This document shows, piece after piece, positions 43,552 through 52,571 of a DNA stretch of 64,000 bases. The notes beneath the pieces are model-generated. The model ran no database searches. It saw only the letters and a list, made by a program, of their open reading frames with translations, and was not told where the DNA came from. Position 1 is the first letter of the stretch. Every line of letters begins with the position of its first letter. A program made the translations under genes and the position numbers. Source of the stretch: Deltaproteobacteria bacterium (GTDB taxonomy: Bacteria; Myxococcota; B64-G9); contig JAFCZJ010000010.1 in NCBI GenBank assembly GCA_019314375.1, forward strand, positions 1 to 64,000. Direction: 5' to 3'.

Positions 43552-44202
43552 ATGGCTGGTCCCCCAGGCAGGCCGCGGCAGGTAGCCATCACCGACGAGA
43601 TGTGGGATGTCTTCGGTGCGTTGGCGGAAGAGTCGGGCCTGGAAGTGGAAGTTCTGATTAATCAAGCAATGTTTGAGATGGCTGTCCGCTTGGGTTACGT
43701 AACCCCAGAGCCGGTGGGCATGGAAGCGCCGTCGGGCGAGGATGAGTTTGAAGCATCCCCTCCGCCTCGGTCCAAACCACCCAAGGCCAAGCCGTCCAAA
43801 CCCAAAGGGCAGAAATTCGCCAAGGGTCGCACGCGGGAAGCCGGAGCTCGGTCTTCTTCTTCTGGCTCTCCCAAACGGCCACCGCGTCCAGCACCTCGTC
43901 CGCCCAAAGAGCCCCCGCAGAAAAAGGGTCTGTTCGTCGTGAACGAGGACGGCGATACAGAGAAGATCGACAAGGACATCTACATCATCGGTCGCTCTTC
44001 AAAGTGCGACCTGGTCATCAATTCAGTCAAGGTCTCTCGTGAACATGCCATCATCACCCGCGAGCGAGGCGACTATTTCATCGAAGATTTGGGCTCGGCC
44101 AACGGCACTTGGTACAAGGGCGAGCGTATCGAGAAGATGAAGATTCGGGATGGTGACGAGATTTTCATCTGTGATGAGAAGTTTAAGTTTGTAGTAAGAT
44201 AG
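43552..44202 (+). CDS. FHA domain protein
   Basis: 216 aa. An N-terminal helical segment (~1-45) resembles a small DNA-binding or dimer module (ITDEMWDVFGALAEESGLEVEVLINQ in parts). A Pro/Lys/Ser-rich basic linker (~65-122) follows. A C-terminal FHA domain (~125-215) has IIGRSSKCDLVI, SREHAII and LGSANGTWYKG, the residues that bind phosphothreonine. It is probably a reader of the Ser/Thr kinases in this genome. It is monocistronic, with its own promoter and a terminator. Confidence 0.88.
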   Translation: MAGPPGRPRQVAITDEMWDVFGALAEESGLEVEVLINQAMFEMAVRLGYVTPEPVGMEAPSGEDEFEASPPPRSKPPKAKPSKPKGQKFAKGRTREAGARSSSSGSPKRPPRPAPRPPKEPPQKKGLFVVNEDGDTEKIDKDIYIIGRSSKCDLVINSVKVSREHAIITRERGDYFIEDLGSANGTWYKGERIEKMKIRDGDEIFICDEKFKFVVR

Positions 44203-44230
44203 TTTCTTGTTGAACTGTGATATCGGATTC

Positions 44231-44257
44231 AAGGCACCCTTTGGGGTGCCTTTTTTT
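44231..44257. terminator. Rho-independent terminator, bidirectional
   Basis: AAGGCACCC and GGGTGCCTT pair around the loop TTTG and are followed by a run of seven T on the plus strand. It ends the FHA gene. It also lies one base past the gspN stop on the other strand, where an A-run before the stem can serve the convergent T2SS transcript less well. Confidence 0.85.
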
Positions 44258-44258
44258 C

Positions 44259-45167
44259 TTACTGCTTGATGCTGCGAAATTGGGGGTGATCCAGGCGGCC
44301 GATGAGGCTGTAGTGGAAGGAGCCGTCTTTGCCTTTGGCTCGGTTGACCTGGGTTGTGGCCATGGACTGTAGCTCGGGGGGGATCTTGCTTAAGAACTCT
44401 TGAAACTTGGCATCCGAGAGCTTGAAGTGCACCTTGGTTTTGGCTGTCATTTTTGATAGCTGCTTTTGTAAGAGGAAATAGCCTTCCATGTCGGCTTCCG
44501 CATCATCCGAGCTGATTTTGAAGGTTTTGATTTCCGCTTTTCCTTTATCCAGCAGTAGTTCGAGCTGGGGCTTGCCCAGGGCGATGCTTGGTGAGTTGAA
44601 GCCCTTGATCTTCCCTTCGCCGAGTGAGGCTTGCTCCAGGTTGAGTTGAATCTTGCCTTGGGTTTTTTTGACGTCTTTGTTCAGCGCCAAGTCGATTACG
44701 CCACCGAGCTTGCCCGCAAGCGGCAGACCCAAAAGATCTTGCCAAATGGGCAGCTTGCCGAGGTCCAGGGCGGTCAGTTTGAGATTGATGGACGGCTGCT
44801 CTTCATCCAGGCTGATATCGCCCGTGATGCGGCCCGATAGCAGCTCCAGATCGATGCTCAGGTCGCGATCCCCGAAAAGGAGGCCAAGCAAAGAGATGCT
44901 GGCTTCGGCTCGATCCAGAAGGAGTGAAAACCCCGGATCTCCTTCCTCCTCGGAGGGTTTCATGAGTCGGACAGAGGAGGCCTTGATGCCATTGGGGAAA
45001 GATGTCTCCAAGGTGGCGTAGCTTAGCTTCATGCCCATCCGGGTTTCTGCTTGCTGCTTGATGCGTTCGCCGATCATCTCAATCGGAAAGCCTTGGATCA
45101 GAAAGAAGACCGTTGCGAGCAGGAAGAACAAAGGATAGACCAGCGCTTTAACCAATGTGCTCTGCAT
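44259..45167 (-). CDS. gspN: Type II secretion protein GspN
   Basis: 302 aa. One N-terminal membrane helix (~8-26) followed by a periplasmic beta-rich domain typical of GspN in deltaproteobacteria (FPIEMIGERIKQQAETRMGM, then LSYATLETSFPNGIKASSVRL). Last gene of the gspC-N operon, seven bases after gspM. It is thought to belong to the inner-membrane platform, and its exact role is not settled. Confidence 0.85.
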   Translation of the reverse strand: MQSTLVKALVYPLFFLLATVFFLIQGFPIEMIGERIKQQAETRMGMKLSYATLETSFPNGIKASSVRLMKPSEEEGDPGFSLLLDRAEASISLLGLLFGDRDLSIDLELLSGRITGDISLDEEQPSINLKLTALDLGKLPIWQDLLGLPLAGKLGGVIDLALNKDVKKTQGKIQLNLEQASLGEGKIKGFNSPSIALGKPQLELLLDKGKAEIKTFKISSDDAEADMEGYFLLQKQLSKMTAKTKVHFKLSDAKFQEFLSKIPPELQSMATTQVNRAKGKDGSFHYSLIGRLDHPQFRSIKQ

Positions 45168-45173
45168 GGCGCT

Positions 45174-45785
45174 TCACTTCACTTTCTTCGCCGGCTTGCC
45201 TTTGGCCGGTTTGGTTTCTTTGGCTTTGGCTTCCGTGAGTTGGAAGTTGGAGACCGAGAAACTCACTTCGAGGTGGTCCGGTTGCTTGAAGCTCTTTTTG
45301 ACGCGCAACTTGCGTACGGCCACGGTTTGACTCGATTGCTCAATGCCGCTCAAGAAGTCCACAAGGCGATCCAGGGTGATGAGCTCGATGTTGACGGCGA
45401 CTTTGTTTTCCTGAATTCCGGACTCGACATCCACGCTCGGGGGGTTGGACTTCATATCCTGAATGGCCACGCCCAACTTCTCGGCCTGCTGTTCGATGGT
45501 GGCCTTGAGGTCGATGCCCGCACCGCGTCGCATGCGTTCCTGGGACAGGCGTTGGCCTTGTTTGGCGTCTTCGAAGTCCTTTCTGAGTTCGATGATCTGG
45601 ATTAGCTTTTTTGTCTTGTTGTCGATGCGGCTGCTCATGGAGTTCAAGGATGAGGCAAAGCCCATGTGGATGAAGAAGCCGATGAAGAGTACGAGGGCCG
45701 CGCCCACGCCGCCCACCATTAGCTTCTCGCGTTGGGAAAGGCGCTGGAATGCCGCCATCAGTGTTTCGATCCGCTTGCCCAGCAT
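45174..45785 (-). CDS. gspM: Type II secretion protein GspM
   Basis: 203 aa. Short cytoplasmic N-terminus (RLSQREKLMVGG), one membrane helix (~26-44), a coiled-coil (~50-95) and a ferredoxin-like periplasmic domain. A basic Lys/Ala/Pro tail (AKAKETKPAKGKPAKKVK) is extra. GspM partners GspL in the inner-membrane platform. The gene lies between gspL and gspN, as expected. Confidence 0.88.
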   Translation of the reverse strand: MLGKRIETLMAAFQRLSQREKLMVGGVGAALVLFIGFFIHMGFASSLNSMSSRIDNKTKKLIQIIELRKDFEDAKQGQRLSQERMRRGAGIDLKATIEQQAEKLGVAIQDMKSNPPSVDVESGIQENKVAVNIELITLDRLVDFLSGIEQSSQTVAVRKLRVKKSFKQPDHLEVSFSVSNFQLTEAKAKETKPAKGKPAKKVK

Positions 45786-45803
45786 GATCTCTTCGCCTTC
45801 CCG

Positions 45804-47381
45804 TCAACAACCGTTGACGATGTTGAGTTCAAACTCCACTTCACCTTCTCTGGTGCGACGGCTTTTTCCTTCTTGGATTTCTTTGAAGCACTTGTTTTTC
45901 TCAAGGGATGTCTTGATCGTCGTGATGGATTCGAAATTGTCGGCGAAGCCCTCAACACGAATTTTGGTGGGTGCAATGTTGATGGTCTTCAACCTGAGCT
46001 GCAGATCCTCGGGCAAAAGTTCGTGGATCTGTCGGAAAACGTCCAATGCGGTGTGGGTGGGCAAGGTGTCGCCCTCGGGTGAAACCTTTTCCTTGATGAT
46101 GGCGATGGCCTTGTCCGGATTGTCGTATGACTTGCCCAGCACGGCCTTGGTGACTTCCTGGATGCGCTTGTTGAGGGTCTTGTCGGTTGAGCGGAGACTG
46201 AAGTAGCTCACGAGGCCGTTGCCCAGGGCCAAGATGGCCAGGATGACGAAGGCCACTGCAATGTGAAGGATTTTTCCACGCCACTGAGACATGTCGCCCT
46301 TGAAGGCGAAGTCGTCCCGACGCAAGTTGATCCAACCCTGTCGTCCACCCTGGTGGGCATGCAGGGCCAGGCCCAGGGCCTTGGCCCAGGCGTTGGGTGC
46401 CTCCACCAGGCAGGTCAATTTCTCCATCCCGGGCAAGTTGAAGTGCTCCAGTTCCAGCCGCTCAACCTCCAGGTTCAGCTTTTCGGCCAGGTAGGCGTCC
46501 AGGTTGTCGATGTTGGAGCCCCCTCCGCAGAGCCAAATCTTGCCCACCGGGCGTTGAACCAGGTTGCGATGCGTGGAGAGTGTCTGCCGCAGCTCGCGCA
46601 CCAGGGCGTCGAGCCAATTCGCCAGGGCATCCGAGATTTTGGTCTGTTCGGGGCTTTGGGCGGGCAGATCCTCAGATTCCACGAAAGCACCCTTGTGCTT
46701 GCCTTGCCGGGCTTTCTCCAGGTTGACGCCGAAGGCTTTGGCCAGTTGGGCCGTTGCATCGCAGCCGCCGCTGGACAGGGTGCGCCCGAACTCCAGGCCG
46801 CCTGGCCCGAAGCTGCAAACGGCGGTTAAGCGATGGCCGATGTCCACCACCGCGGCCGACATGCCTTCTTCCGGAGGGGGGAGATGTTCCGCCAGGCTGG
46901 CGTAGGCCAGGCAGTCGGCACCCAAGAGTCTGGGGTCCATCTTGTTGGATTCCAGGATTTCCAGCCAATGTTCCAAGCGGTTGCGGCGGCACAGACCGAG
47001 CAACAAACGGCTGCCGGAGGGTCCCTTGTGGACAGGCAGGTAGTCGAAGACGATGTCGTCCAAAGAAAAGGGGATCTGTCCTTCCAGTTCAAAGCCGATG
47101 GTTTGGGAGATGCGCTTGTTGTCGGAGAAAGGCATCGACAAAGAGCGCAAGGACACCTCGTCTCCCGGCAGGGCCGCCGCCAGCAGGTCCGTTTGGCGGG
47201 TTTGGCTTTGCTCGGCCAAGATTTTCAGTGCATCGGCGGCTCGCTCGGCATAGGGCCTGTCGTCCTGGGGGACGGGAACGCTCGAGCAGCCTTCGACTTC
47301 CACCGTGCGGAAGGTGCTGCGCAGGCGGACCTGCTTGATGGTTTCGCTGCCCAAATCCAAGCCGATGGTCGTTTGTGCCAT
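45804..47381 (-). CDS. gspL: Type II secretion protein GspL
   Basis: 525 aa, longer than the common ~400. A cytoplasmic actin-like (PilM/ASKHA) domain (~1-350, beginning TTIGLDLGSETIKQVRL) would bind GspE. One membrane helix (~376-400) is followed by a periplasmic domain of ~110 residues. It links the ATPase to GspM and GspC. It starts ten bases after gspK. Confidence 0.92.
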   Translation of the reverse strand: MAQTTIGLDLGSETIKQVRLRSTFRTVEVEGCSSVPVPQDDRPYAERAADALKILAEQSQTRQTDLLAAALPGDEVSLRSLSMPFSDNKRISQTIGFELEGQIPFSLDDIVFDYLPVHKGPSGSRLLLGLCRRNRLEHWLEILESNKMDPRLLGADCLAYASLAEHLPPPEEGMSAAVVDIGHRLTAVCSFGPGGLEFGRTLSSGGCDATAQLAKAFGVNLEKARQGKHKGAFVESEDLPAQSPEQTKISDALANWLDALVRELRQTLSTHRNLVQRPVGKIWLCGGGSNIDNLDAYLAEKLNLEVERLELEHFNLPGMEKLTCLVEAPNAWAKALGLALHAHQGGRQGWINLRRDDFAFKGDMSQWRGKILHIAVAFVILAILALGNGLVSYFSLRSTDKTLNKRIQEVTKAVLGKSYDNPDKAIAIIKEKVSPEGDTLPTHTALDVFRQIHELLPEDLQLRLKTINIAPTKIRVEGFADNFESITTIKTSLEKNKCFKEIQEGKSRRTREGEVEFELNIVNGC

Positions 47382-47391
47382 GGCCTCTCCT

Positions 47392-48606
47392 CTACATCAC
47401 CCGCCAGTACATGATTTCCTGGCCGGAGTTGGTGTTTTTTACCACCGAGCGTATTTCCACGCTCACCTCGCCGACTGTGCCCGTGGCGGTAATGGAGAAA
47501 GTGTCGGAAAAAGGGGCCAGGTTCTTCATGAAATAGGGGCTCAAACTGGGGCCCATGCTGCTGAAGAATCCGGCGATGGCTTCATTGTTGGGCACCATGA
47601 AGGAACTAAACTGCATCATGTTGCGAAACTCAAAAAACATGGCAAGCACTTCCATTAACTGGGGCAAGCCTTGTTCGGTGCATAGCGGCAAGTTTTCCGG
47701 CTGCATGCACAAAATAGACAGCATCATGACCGGATCGTTGACCGAGGTCAGATTCATCAGCAGGGCCGGATCCGTGTACACGGTGAACCTCTCGGAGAAC
47801 TCCTGCATGAAGTCATCTCCGACGCCTCGTACCATGTGCAGCTCTTCAATCGTCAGCATGGGGTTGTTTTTTGCTTTGTAAGGTCGCTCCAGCATGTCGT
47901 AGAGCGCGTCTTCACTGCCCGTGCCCGGCTCGAAAATGGAGGGCTGGGAGAAAGGGTCCATGGCCACCAGTTCCGGCCGGAAATTGTCTGTGGAGTTGTC
48001 GGCGTCTATCCAGTCATGCATGGCCATGATGACTTCCGCGGGCGTGGTGTGGCGACCTTCCGGGTCGTCTTCTTCCCACATGGTCCGGTAGCGAGGACTG
48101 TTGATCAGAGACAGGATTTGGGCGGAAACCGGCGAGGCAATGGAGGGCAGGGAGTCCAGCGCGTTGATGTTGATCTTGGCGTACTCGTCTTCAATCTCGG
48201 CGTGAAAGTTTCCATCGAAGGTTCCGAAGCCTCGCCCCGTGTCCAGGTTGAAGCCCTTGAGCCCGAAGGCCTCCCCCATTTCTCCGGAGGTCATGGCCTT
48301 GGCCAAATCGCTCTCGATGGGTACCAATTGATAAAGTTTGATGGTGCCACCGGTCATGGTGTCCACCTGACCCTGGAAAAAGAGGATCAGCCTGGCAAAG
48401 TTGTTGGCCGAGCGGGCCAAGTAATAGGCCTTGGTTCGGTCCCGCACGTTGGCGGCGATCTGGACGTTGATTCGGGTTTGGTAGGCGAACTCCACAATCA
48501 CGGCCGCCAACACGGCCACGGTGATAAGCACCATGAGCAAGGCCATGCCGGATTCTTGACCTGCTCGTAGCGATTGCGGTCCGTGTTGTCGTTTGCACTG
48601 AATCAT
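47392..48606 (-). CDS. gspK: Type II secretion minor pseudopilin GspK
   Basis: 404 aa. Prepilin segment ESGMALLMVLITVAVLAAVIVEFAYQ at ~18-43 (given in parts in the family). The residue after the cleavage glycine is Met, and the usual Glu5 is absent, as is normal for GspK. The large globular part (~60-400) carries the helix-hairpin-rich insert seen in GspK tip subunits. It overlaps the stop of gspJ by four bases. It forms the tip of the pseudopilus with GspI and GspJ. Confidence 0.93.
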   Translation of the reverse strand: MIQCKRQHGPQSLRAGQESGMALLMVLITVAVLAAVIVEFAYQTRINVQIAANVRDRTKAYYLARSANNFARLILFFQGQVDTMTGGTIKLYQLVPIESDLAKAMTSGEMGEAFGLKGFNLDTGRGFGTFDGNFHAEIEDEYAKININALDSLPSIASPVSAQILSLINSPRYRTMWEEDDPEGRHTTPAEVIMAMHDWIDADNSTDNFRPELVAMDPFSQPSIFEPGTGSEDALYDMLERPYKAKNNPMLTIEELHMVRGVGDDFMQEFSERFTVYTDPALLMNLTSVNDPVMMLSILCMQPENLPLCTEQGLPQLMEVLAMFFEFRNMMQFSSFMVPNNEAIAGFFSSMGPSLSPYFMKNLAPFSDTFSITATGTVGEVSVEIRSVVKNTNSGQEIMYWRVM

Positions 48607-49307
48607 TGAGATTTTTTCATCCAGTTGCCAAGTGGTTTGTTGGTGAAAATTCGGGAGATCGTGCTGAAAGGGACTTCCTCTCCGTACTCGTCGGTCACCG
48701 TCAGGGTGATGCGGACCAAACGCGGTAATTGGTTAAGTCGTTCGGTCTGGGTGCAATCCCACTCTTCAACCCAATCCTGATCTTCGGCATCCCAAAGCTC
48801 GAAACGCAGGGATTCGATGTCGTGGCAGAGGATGAGCTCTACGCCGCCCTCACCCGGGCGACCGTCGATGATGGTTTTTTCCCTGCGAATGAGGTCGGTC
48901 TTTGAGCTGTCGTCGGGATCGGACTGGCCGAAGTAGGTGAGTTCGTTTTGATCGGATTCGTTGGCGTCTCGCGTCAGCCGAAGGTGGGAGAATGACGTGA
49001 AGGTCATCTCGTTGACCTTGCCGCTGCGTTGCACCTTGAAGGTGGTCCAGAAGGTTCGTTCGCCGGTCGTGGTTTCCAATTCGCGACAGTCGTAGATGAA
49101 GGCCATGGAGATTTCTCGTCCCATGCGCTCCATGGCCACGCGCACACCGTGGTAGCGCTCTTGTGCTTTGGTGACGAACTCCCGAGCTTCGAAGGTGCGC
49201 GAGAAACTGCCATAGACAAGCGTGGAGACCATGGCGAGCATGCTGATGGCGATCATGACCTCAATCAAGGTGAAACCTTGATTCTTTGTCTGTGTCCACT
49301 CGCGCAA
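48603..49307 (-). CDS. gspJ: Type II secretion minor pseudopilin GspJ
   Basis: 234 aa from TTG 49307, with GGAGGA upstream. Class III prepilin signal KNQGFTLIEVMIAISMLAMV, cleaved before Phe, with Glu5 present. The globular domain has the length and charged beta segments typical of GspJ. It forms part of the pseudopilus tip. Confidence 0.93.
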   Translation of the reverse strand: MREWTQTKNQGFTLIEVMIAISMLAMVSTLVYGSFSRTFEAREFVTKAQERYHGVRVAMERMGREISMAFIYDCRELETTTGERTFWTTFKVQRSGKVNEMTFTSFSHLRLTRDANESDQNELTYFGQSDPDDSSKTDLIRREKTIIDGRPGEGGVELILCHDIESLRFELWDAEDQDWVEEWDCTQTERLNQLPRLVRITLTVTDEYGEEVPFSTISRIFTNKPLGNWMKKSQ

Positions 49308-49324
49308 GATAAATATCCTCCAAG

Positions 49325-50185
49325 CTACTTGGTGTATCGGGGGCGAGCCCCCGTTTTGGAAAAGCCCAACTTGCCAGCCATGCCGGGCATCTTGCCGCCG
49401 CCGGTTCCCGGCATCGGCCTTCCGCCTATGCCGGGCTTGCCGCCTATGCCGGGCTTGCCGCCCATGCCGGGCTGGGCCACGCCCGGGGCCGAACCGGCCC
49501 CTGCCGCAGCCGAACCCTCCGGTACTTTCACCAGATGGGTGGTCAACACCAGTTCGTTGCCTGGCCCGCCTTCGCCCCAGTACACGGTCAGGCTGATCTC
49601 ACGAAGGGCTTGTTCGATCATCATGGACAGCATCTCCACGTTGTTCCGCAGCATGTCGGGGTTGAGCATGCCGCTCATGCCTCCACCAATCCCGCCCTTG
49701 CCGCCCATGGCGCTCATGCCGCCAAGTTGATTCTTGATGTTGTCCGGCAGCTTGGAACCGATCATACCCTCCAACTGCCCGGGGTCGAAGCCGCCCCCCA
49801 GCCCACCCAGCATGCCCGAGGCACCACCCTCCCCGCCGCCGGAGCCAAGCATTTGGGTCATGGCTTCGCCCAAGGGCAACTCCACCTTGCGGATTTCCAA
49901 GTCCCACTTGAACGAGGGGTAGCCCATGTCATCGAAGTCGCCCTCATCCGAATCGTCCATGTCCGGAAAACCCTCTTTGAACAGGGTCTCTTCGACTTCT
50001 TCCATCTTGGCCTGGGCCAGCAGGGTGGCCACGGTGATGCGTTTGCCATAGGTGCTCAGGCGGATGGATGCGCTTTGGGTCTCCATCAGGGTGATGTAGG
50101 CGGCACCCAAAACCGCCAAAGCGATCATCATTTCGAGCAGGGTAAAGCCGGTCTGAGGACCAAGTTTTCGGCGGCACCTATTCAT
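49325..50185 (-). CDS. gspI: Type II secretion minor pseudopilin GspI with Gly/Met-rich extensions
   Basis: 286 aa, more than twice the usual ~125. The prepilin signal QTGFTLLEMMIALAVLGAAY and the GspI core (LAQAKMEEVE) are normal. A Gly/Met-rich insert follows at ~115-185 (MLGGLGGGFDPGQ, GGMSAMGGKGGIGGGMSG), then the core beta strands (ISLTVYWGEG). The C-terminal tail repeats GIGGKP. The extensions make this an unusual GspI. It overlaps gspH by eight bases. Confidence 0.9.
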   Translation of the reverse strand: MNRCRRKLGPQTGFTLLEMMIALAVLGAAYITLMETQSASIRLSTYGKRITVATLLAQAKMEEVEETLFKEGFPDMDDSDEGDFDDMGYPSFKWDLEIRKVELPLGEAMTQMLGSGGGEGGASGMLGGLGGGFDPGQLEGMIGSKLPDNIKNQLGGMSAMGGKGGIGGGMSGMLNPDMLRNNVEMLSMMIEQALREISLTVYWGEGGPGNELVLTTHLVKVPEGSAAAGAGSAPGVAQPGMGGKPGIGGKPGIGGRPMPGTGGGKMPGMAGKLGFSKTGARPRYTK

Positions 50186-50825
50186 CAGGGGCCTCTCGGT
50201 ACTCGGGGAATACCTTCACCCTGCCGGTCAGGGCGTGCACCCATAGGGTATAGATGTTTTCATCTTCGTCCATCAAATGTACAACCGCCCGCTCGGTCAT
50301 GCCCGAGGGAAAACAATACAAGTAGGCTTGACCCGTTCGGACTTCGCTTTCTTGATGGGCCACCCAAACGGAACGAAAGAACACGCCGTCGGGCAGGACC
50401 ACCGGTTTGCTCATGGGGCCGGCGAATTTGGAGAAGGCGGCTGGCGCTTTGGGCTGCCACATCTGCTCGCTCTCGATGAAGGAACGGGTGACGAATCGTC
50501 TGGATCTTTTGTTGCTGTCTAAGTCCAGGGCACCGTCGCTGACTTCCATCTTTTCTTTGTCCATCAAGAATTTGGCGTTGGCACTTTCAAACCAATAGGC
50601 CCCTTTGTCCAGATCGAAGACCATGCGAAAGGTGGCATTCTTGCGGGCGGCCAAGTCGTAACCATAGCGGATCGAGCCGGAGACCTTCCGCGCCGAAGCG
50701 CGCAAGTTGGCGGCCGTGATGTTGGTCACCGCCGGGATGGCCATGGTCATCGATATGCCGATGACCAGCATCACCACGGTGGTCTCGATCAGGGTCATGC
50801 CCCGTTGAGCGCGCCAACAATTCAA
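50178..50825 (-). CDS. gspH: Type II secretion minor pseudopilin GspH
   Basis: About 215 aa. TTG 50825 is chosen because GGGAGG lies seven bases ahead; GTG 50840 would put the ribosome site inside the gene. Prepilin signal QRGMTLIETTVVMLVIGIS, with Met at +1 and Glu5 present. The GspH-type globular domain follows. It connects the pseudopilus tip to the GspG shaft. Confidence 0.9.
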   Translation of the reverse strand: MNCWRAQRGMTLIETTVVMLVIGISMTMAIPAVTNITAANLRASARKVSGSIRYGYDLAARKNATFRMVFDLDKGAYWFESANAKFLMDKEKMEVSDGALDLDSNKRSRRFVTRSFIESEQMWQPKAPAAFSKFAGPMSKPVVLPDGVFFRSVWVAHQESEVRTGQAYLYCFPSGMTERAVVHLMDEDENIYTLWVHALTGRVKVFPEYREAPDE

Positions 50826-50849
50826 AGCCAGTCCTCCCACTGCAAAACA

Positions 50850-51257
50850 TCACTGTTCGTTGAGGATGTCCTCGTCGAATCCTTCGCCGCCGGCTGCGGC
50901 ATCCGCTCCTAAGGACTTGATGCTGTAAGAAGTGGAGCTGTTGCGGATGTACTCCAGCTCGTTCTCCCACTTATCCGTGGGGAGTCCTTTCATGACGCCT
51001 TTGGTCACCAGTTCTTGCAAGCCTTGTTCGGTGGTGGGGTAGTTGCCGTACTGGATCTTGTAGGCATCCAGGGCCTGTTCCACGTTGGCCATCTGGATTT
51101 TGGTGCCGTCGACTTTGCTTTGGTCCAGATAGCGAACGTAGGCCACGGTGATGATGGTCATCATCATGCCCAGGATCGCCACAACCACCATGATTTCGAT
51201 CAGGGTCATGCCGCGCTGGTCGGTGACCAGCCTGCTGTTTTTAAGAAAACGATTCAT
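50850..51257 (-). CDS. gspG: Type II secretion major pseudopilin GspG
   Basis: 135 aa. Prepilin signal DQRGMTLIEIMVVVAILGMM with Glu5 present. The conserved GspG helix (ALDAYKIQYGNYPTTEQGLQELV) and C-terminal calcium-site region follow (SLGADAAAGGEGFDEDI). It forms the pseudopilus shaft that pushes substrates through the secretin. Eighty-one bases separate it from gspF. Confidence 0.95.
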   Translation of the reverse strand: MNRFLKNSRLVTDQRGMTLIEIMVVVAILGMMMTIITVAYVRYLDQSKVDGTKIQMANVEQALDAYKIQYGNYPTTEQGLQELVTKGVMKGLPTDKWENELEYIRNSSTSYSIKSLGADAAAGGEGFDEDILNEQ

Positions 51258-51338
51258 CCTATTTTCCTCCTCGGCTGGGTGCTGTCGGTTCCGCGTTATG
51301 GATCGCCAAGTGATATGTTTTTTCGTAACGCAATGACA

Positions 51339-52556
51339 TCACCGGGCGAACTCGTTTAGTTGCAAAATGGGCAAGATGATCGACAAGACCATGAAGCCGA
51401 CCGCGCCACCCATGAATACGATCATCAAAGGCTCTAAGAGAGCCGTCAGAGCATTGATGCGGTTTTCTGCTTGGCTCTCGTAGGAGATCGCCACATGTTC
51501 GAGCATGCTCTCCAATTGACCTGTTCGTTCGCCGACCGCGATCATGTGAATGACCAGGGGCGGGAACTCCCCGCTTCGCTTCAGGGGGGCGGCGATGCTA
51601 TCGCCTTCGGTGATGCTCTCGCGGGCATCGTCTAGGGCCTGGGCCAAAATTTGGTTGTTCACGATGTTGCGCACGATGGTCAAAGAGCCCAACAAGGGCA
51701 CGCCGCTGGTCAGAAGAGTCGAGAGGGTGCGGGTGAAGCGCGAGATGGCCAACATGCGCACGATGGAGCCGAAGATAGGCATGTTCAGCTTGAAGCGGTC
51801 CCAGCGCAATTGTCCCTTTTCCGTTTTGATGTAGGCGCTATGGGCAAAGCCCAGGAGCACCAGCAAAATCAGTACCGCCCACCAGTAGGCGGCCAGGAAA
51901 TCACTGATGCCCAAGAGTATCCTGGTGGGCAAGGGCAAGGTGGCCTTCATGTCTTCGAATATCTTCGTGATTTTCGGGATGACCACCACGATCAACAGAA
52001 TCATAATACCCAGGCCCATGACGATCATGATGGCCGGATAGGTCAAGGTTCCGATGATTTTTGAGCGCAGCCGGGCTTGGCCCTCGGTGAAATCCGCCAG
52101 ACGGTTCAAGACCACATCCAAGGCACCTGAAGACTCGCCGGCCTGGATCATGTTGCAATAGAGCAAGGGGAAGACCTTGGGGTGCTGCCCCATGGCGTCG
52201 GCCAAGGTAGTGCCTTCATTGACCCGCTGTTTGACCTGACTCAAGACCAGTTTGAGGTACTCGTTATCAACCTGGTCCACCATGGCAGTGAGGCTCTCGA
52301 CCAGGGTCACGCCGGCAGCGAGCAGCGTGGAAAGCTGTCGCGTCAGTACCGAGAGTTCTAAGGCGTTGACCTTGCGTCGCCGGGTGGAGAGGCTGCCCTG
52401 AGCGCTATCCGCGCGACTTTTTTGCTGTTCGACATCGGTTAAAAAAATGTTTTCCTTGCGTAGCAGACTCCGCAAGGCGCGTGGGTTGTCGGCGTTGCGG
52501 ATGCCGTTGACCGACTTGCCATCGGCGTTCATGCCTTTGTATTTGTAAACGGGCAT
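51339..52556 (-). CDS. gspF: Type II secretion platform protein GspF
   Basis: 405 aa. N-terminal MPVYKYKGMNADGKSVNG. Two GspF/PilC repeats (~70-195 and ~270-395), each with a conserved cytoplasmic helix bundle (FPLLYCNMIQAGESSGALD; FPPLVIHMIAVGERTGQLE). Three membrane helices. It forms the core of the inner-membrane platform and couples GspE rotation to pseudopilus growth. Confidence 0.95.
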   Translation of the reverse strand: MPVYKYKGMNADGKSVNGIRNADNPRALRSLLRKENIFLTDVEQQKSRADSAQGSLSTRRRKVNALELSVLTRQLSTLLAAGVTLVESLTAMVDQVDNEYLKLVLSQVKQRVNEGTTLADAMGQHPKVFPLLYCNMIQAGESSGALDVVLNRLADFTEGQARLRSKIIGTLTYPAIMIVMGLGIMILLIVVVIPKITKIFEDMKATLPLPTRILLGISDFLAAYWWAVLILLVLLGFAHSAYIKTEKGQLRWDRFKLNMPIFGSIVRMLAISRFTRTLSTLLTSGVPLLGSLTIVRNIVNNQILAQALDDARESITEGDSIAAPLKRSGEFPPLVIHMIAVGERTGQLESMLEHVAISYESQAENRINALTALLEPLMIVFMGGAVGFMVLSIILPILQLNEFAR

Positions 52557-52571
52557 GGGTGTTACGCCTCC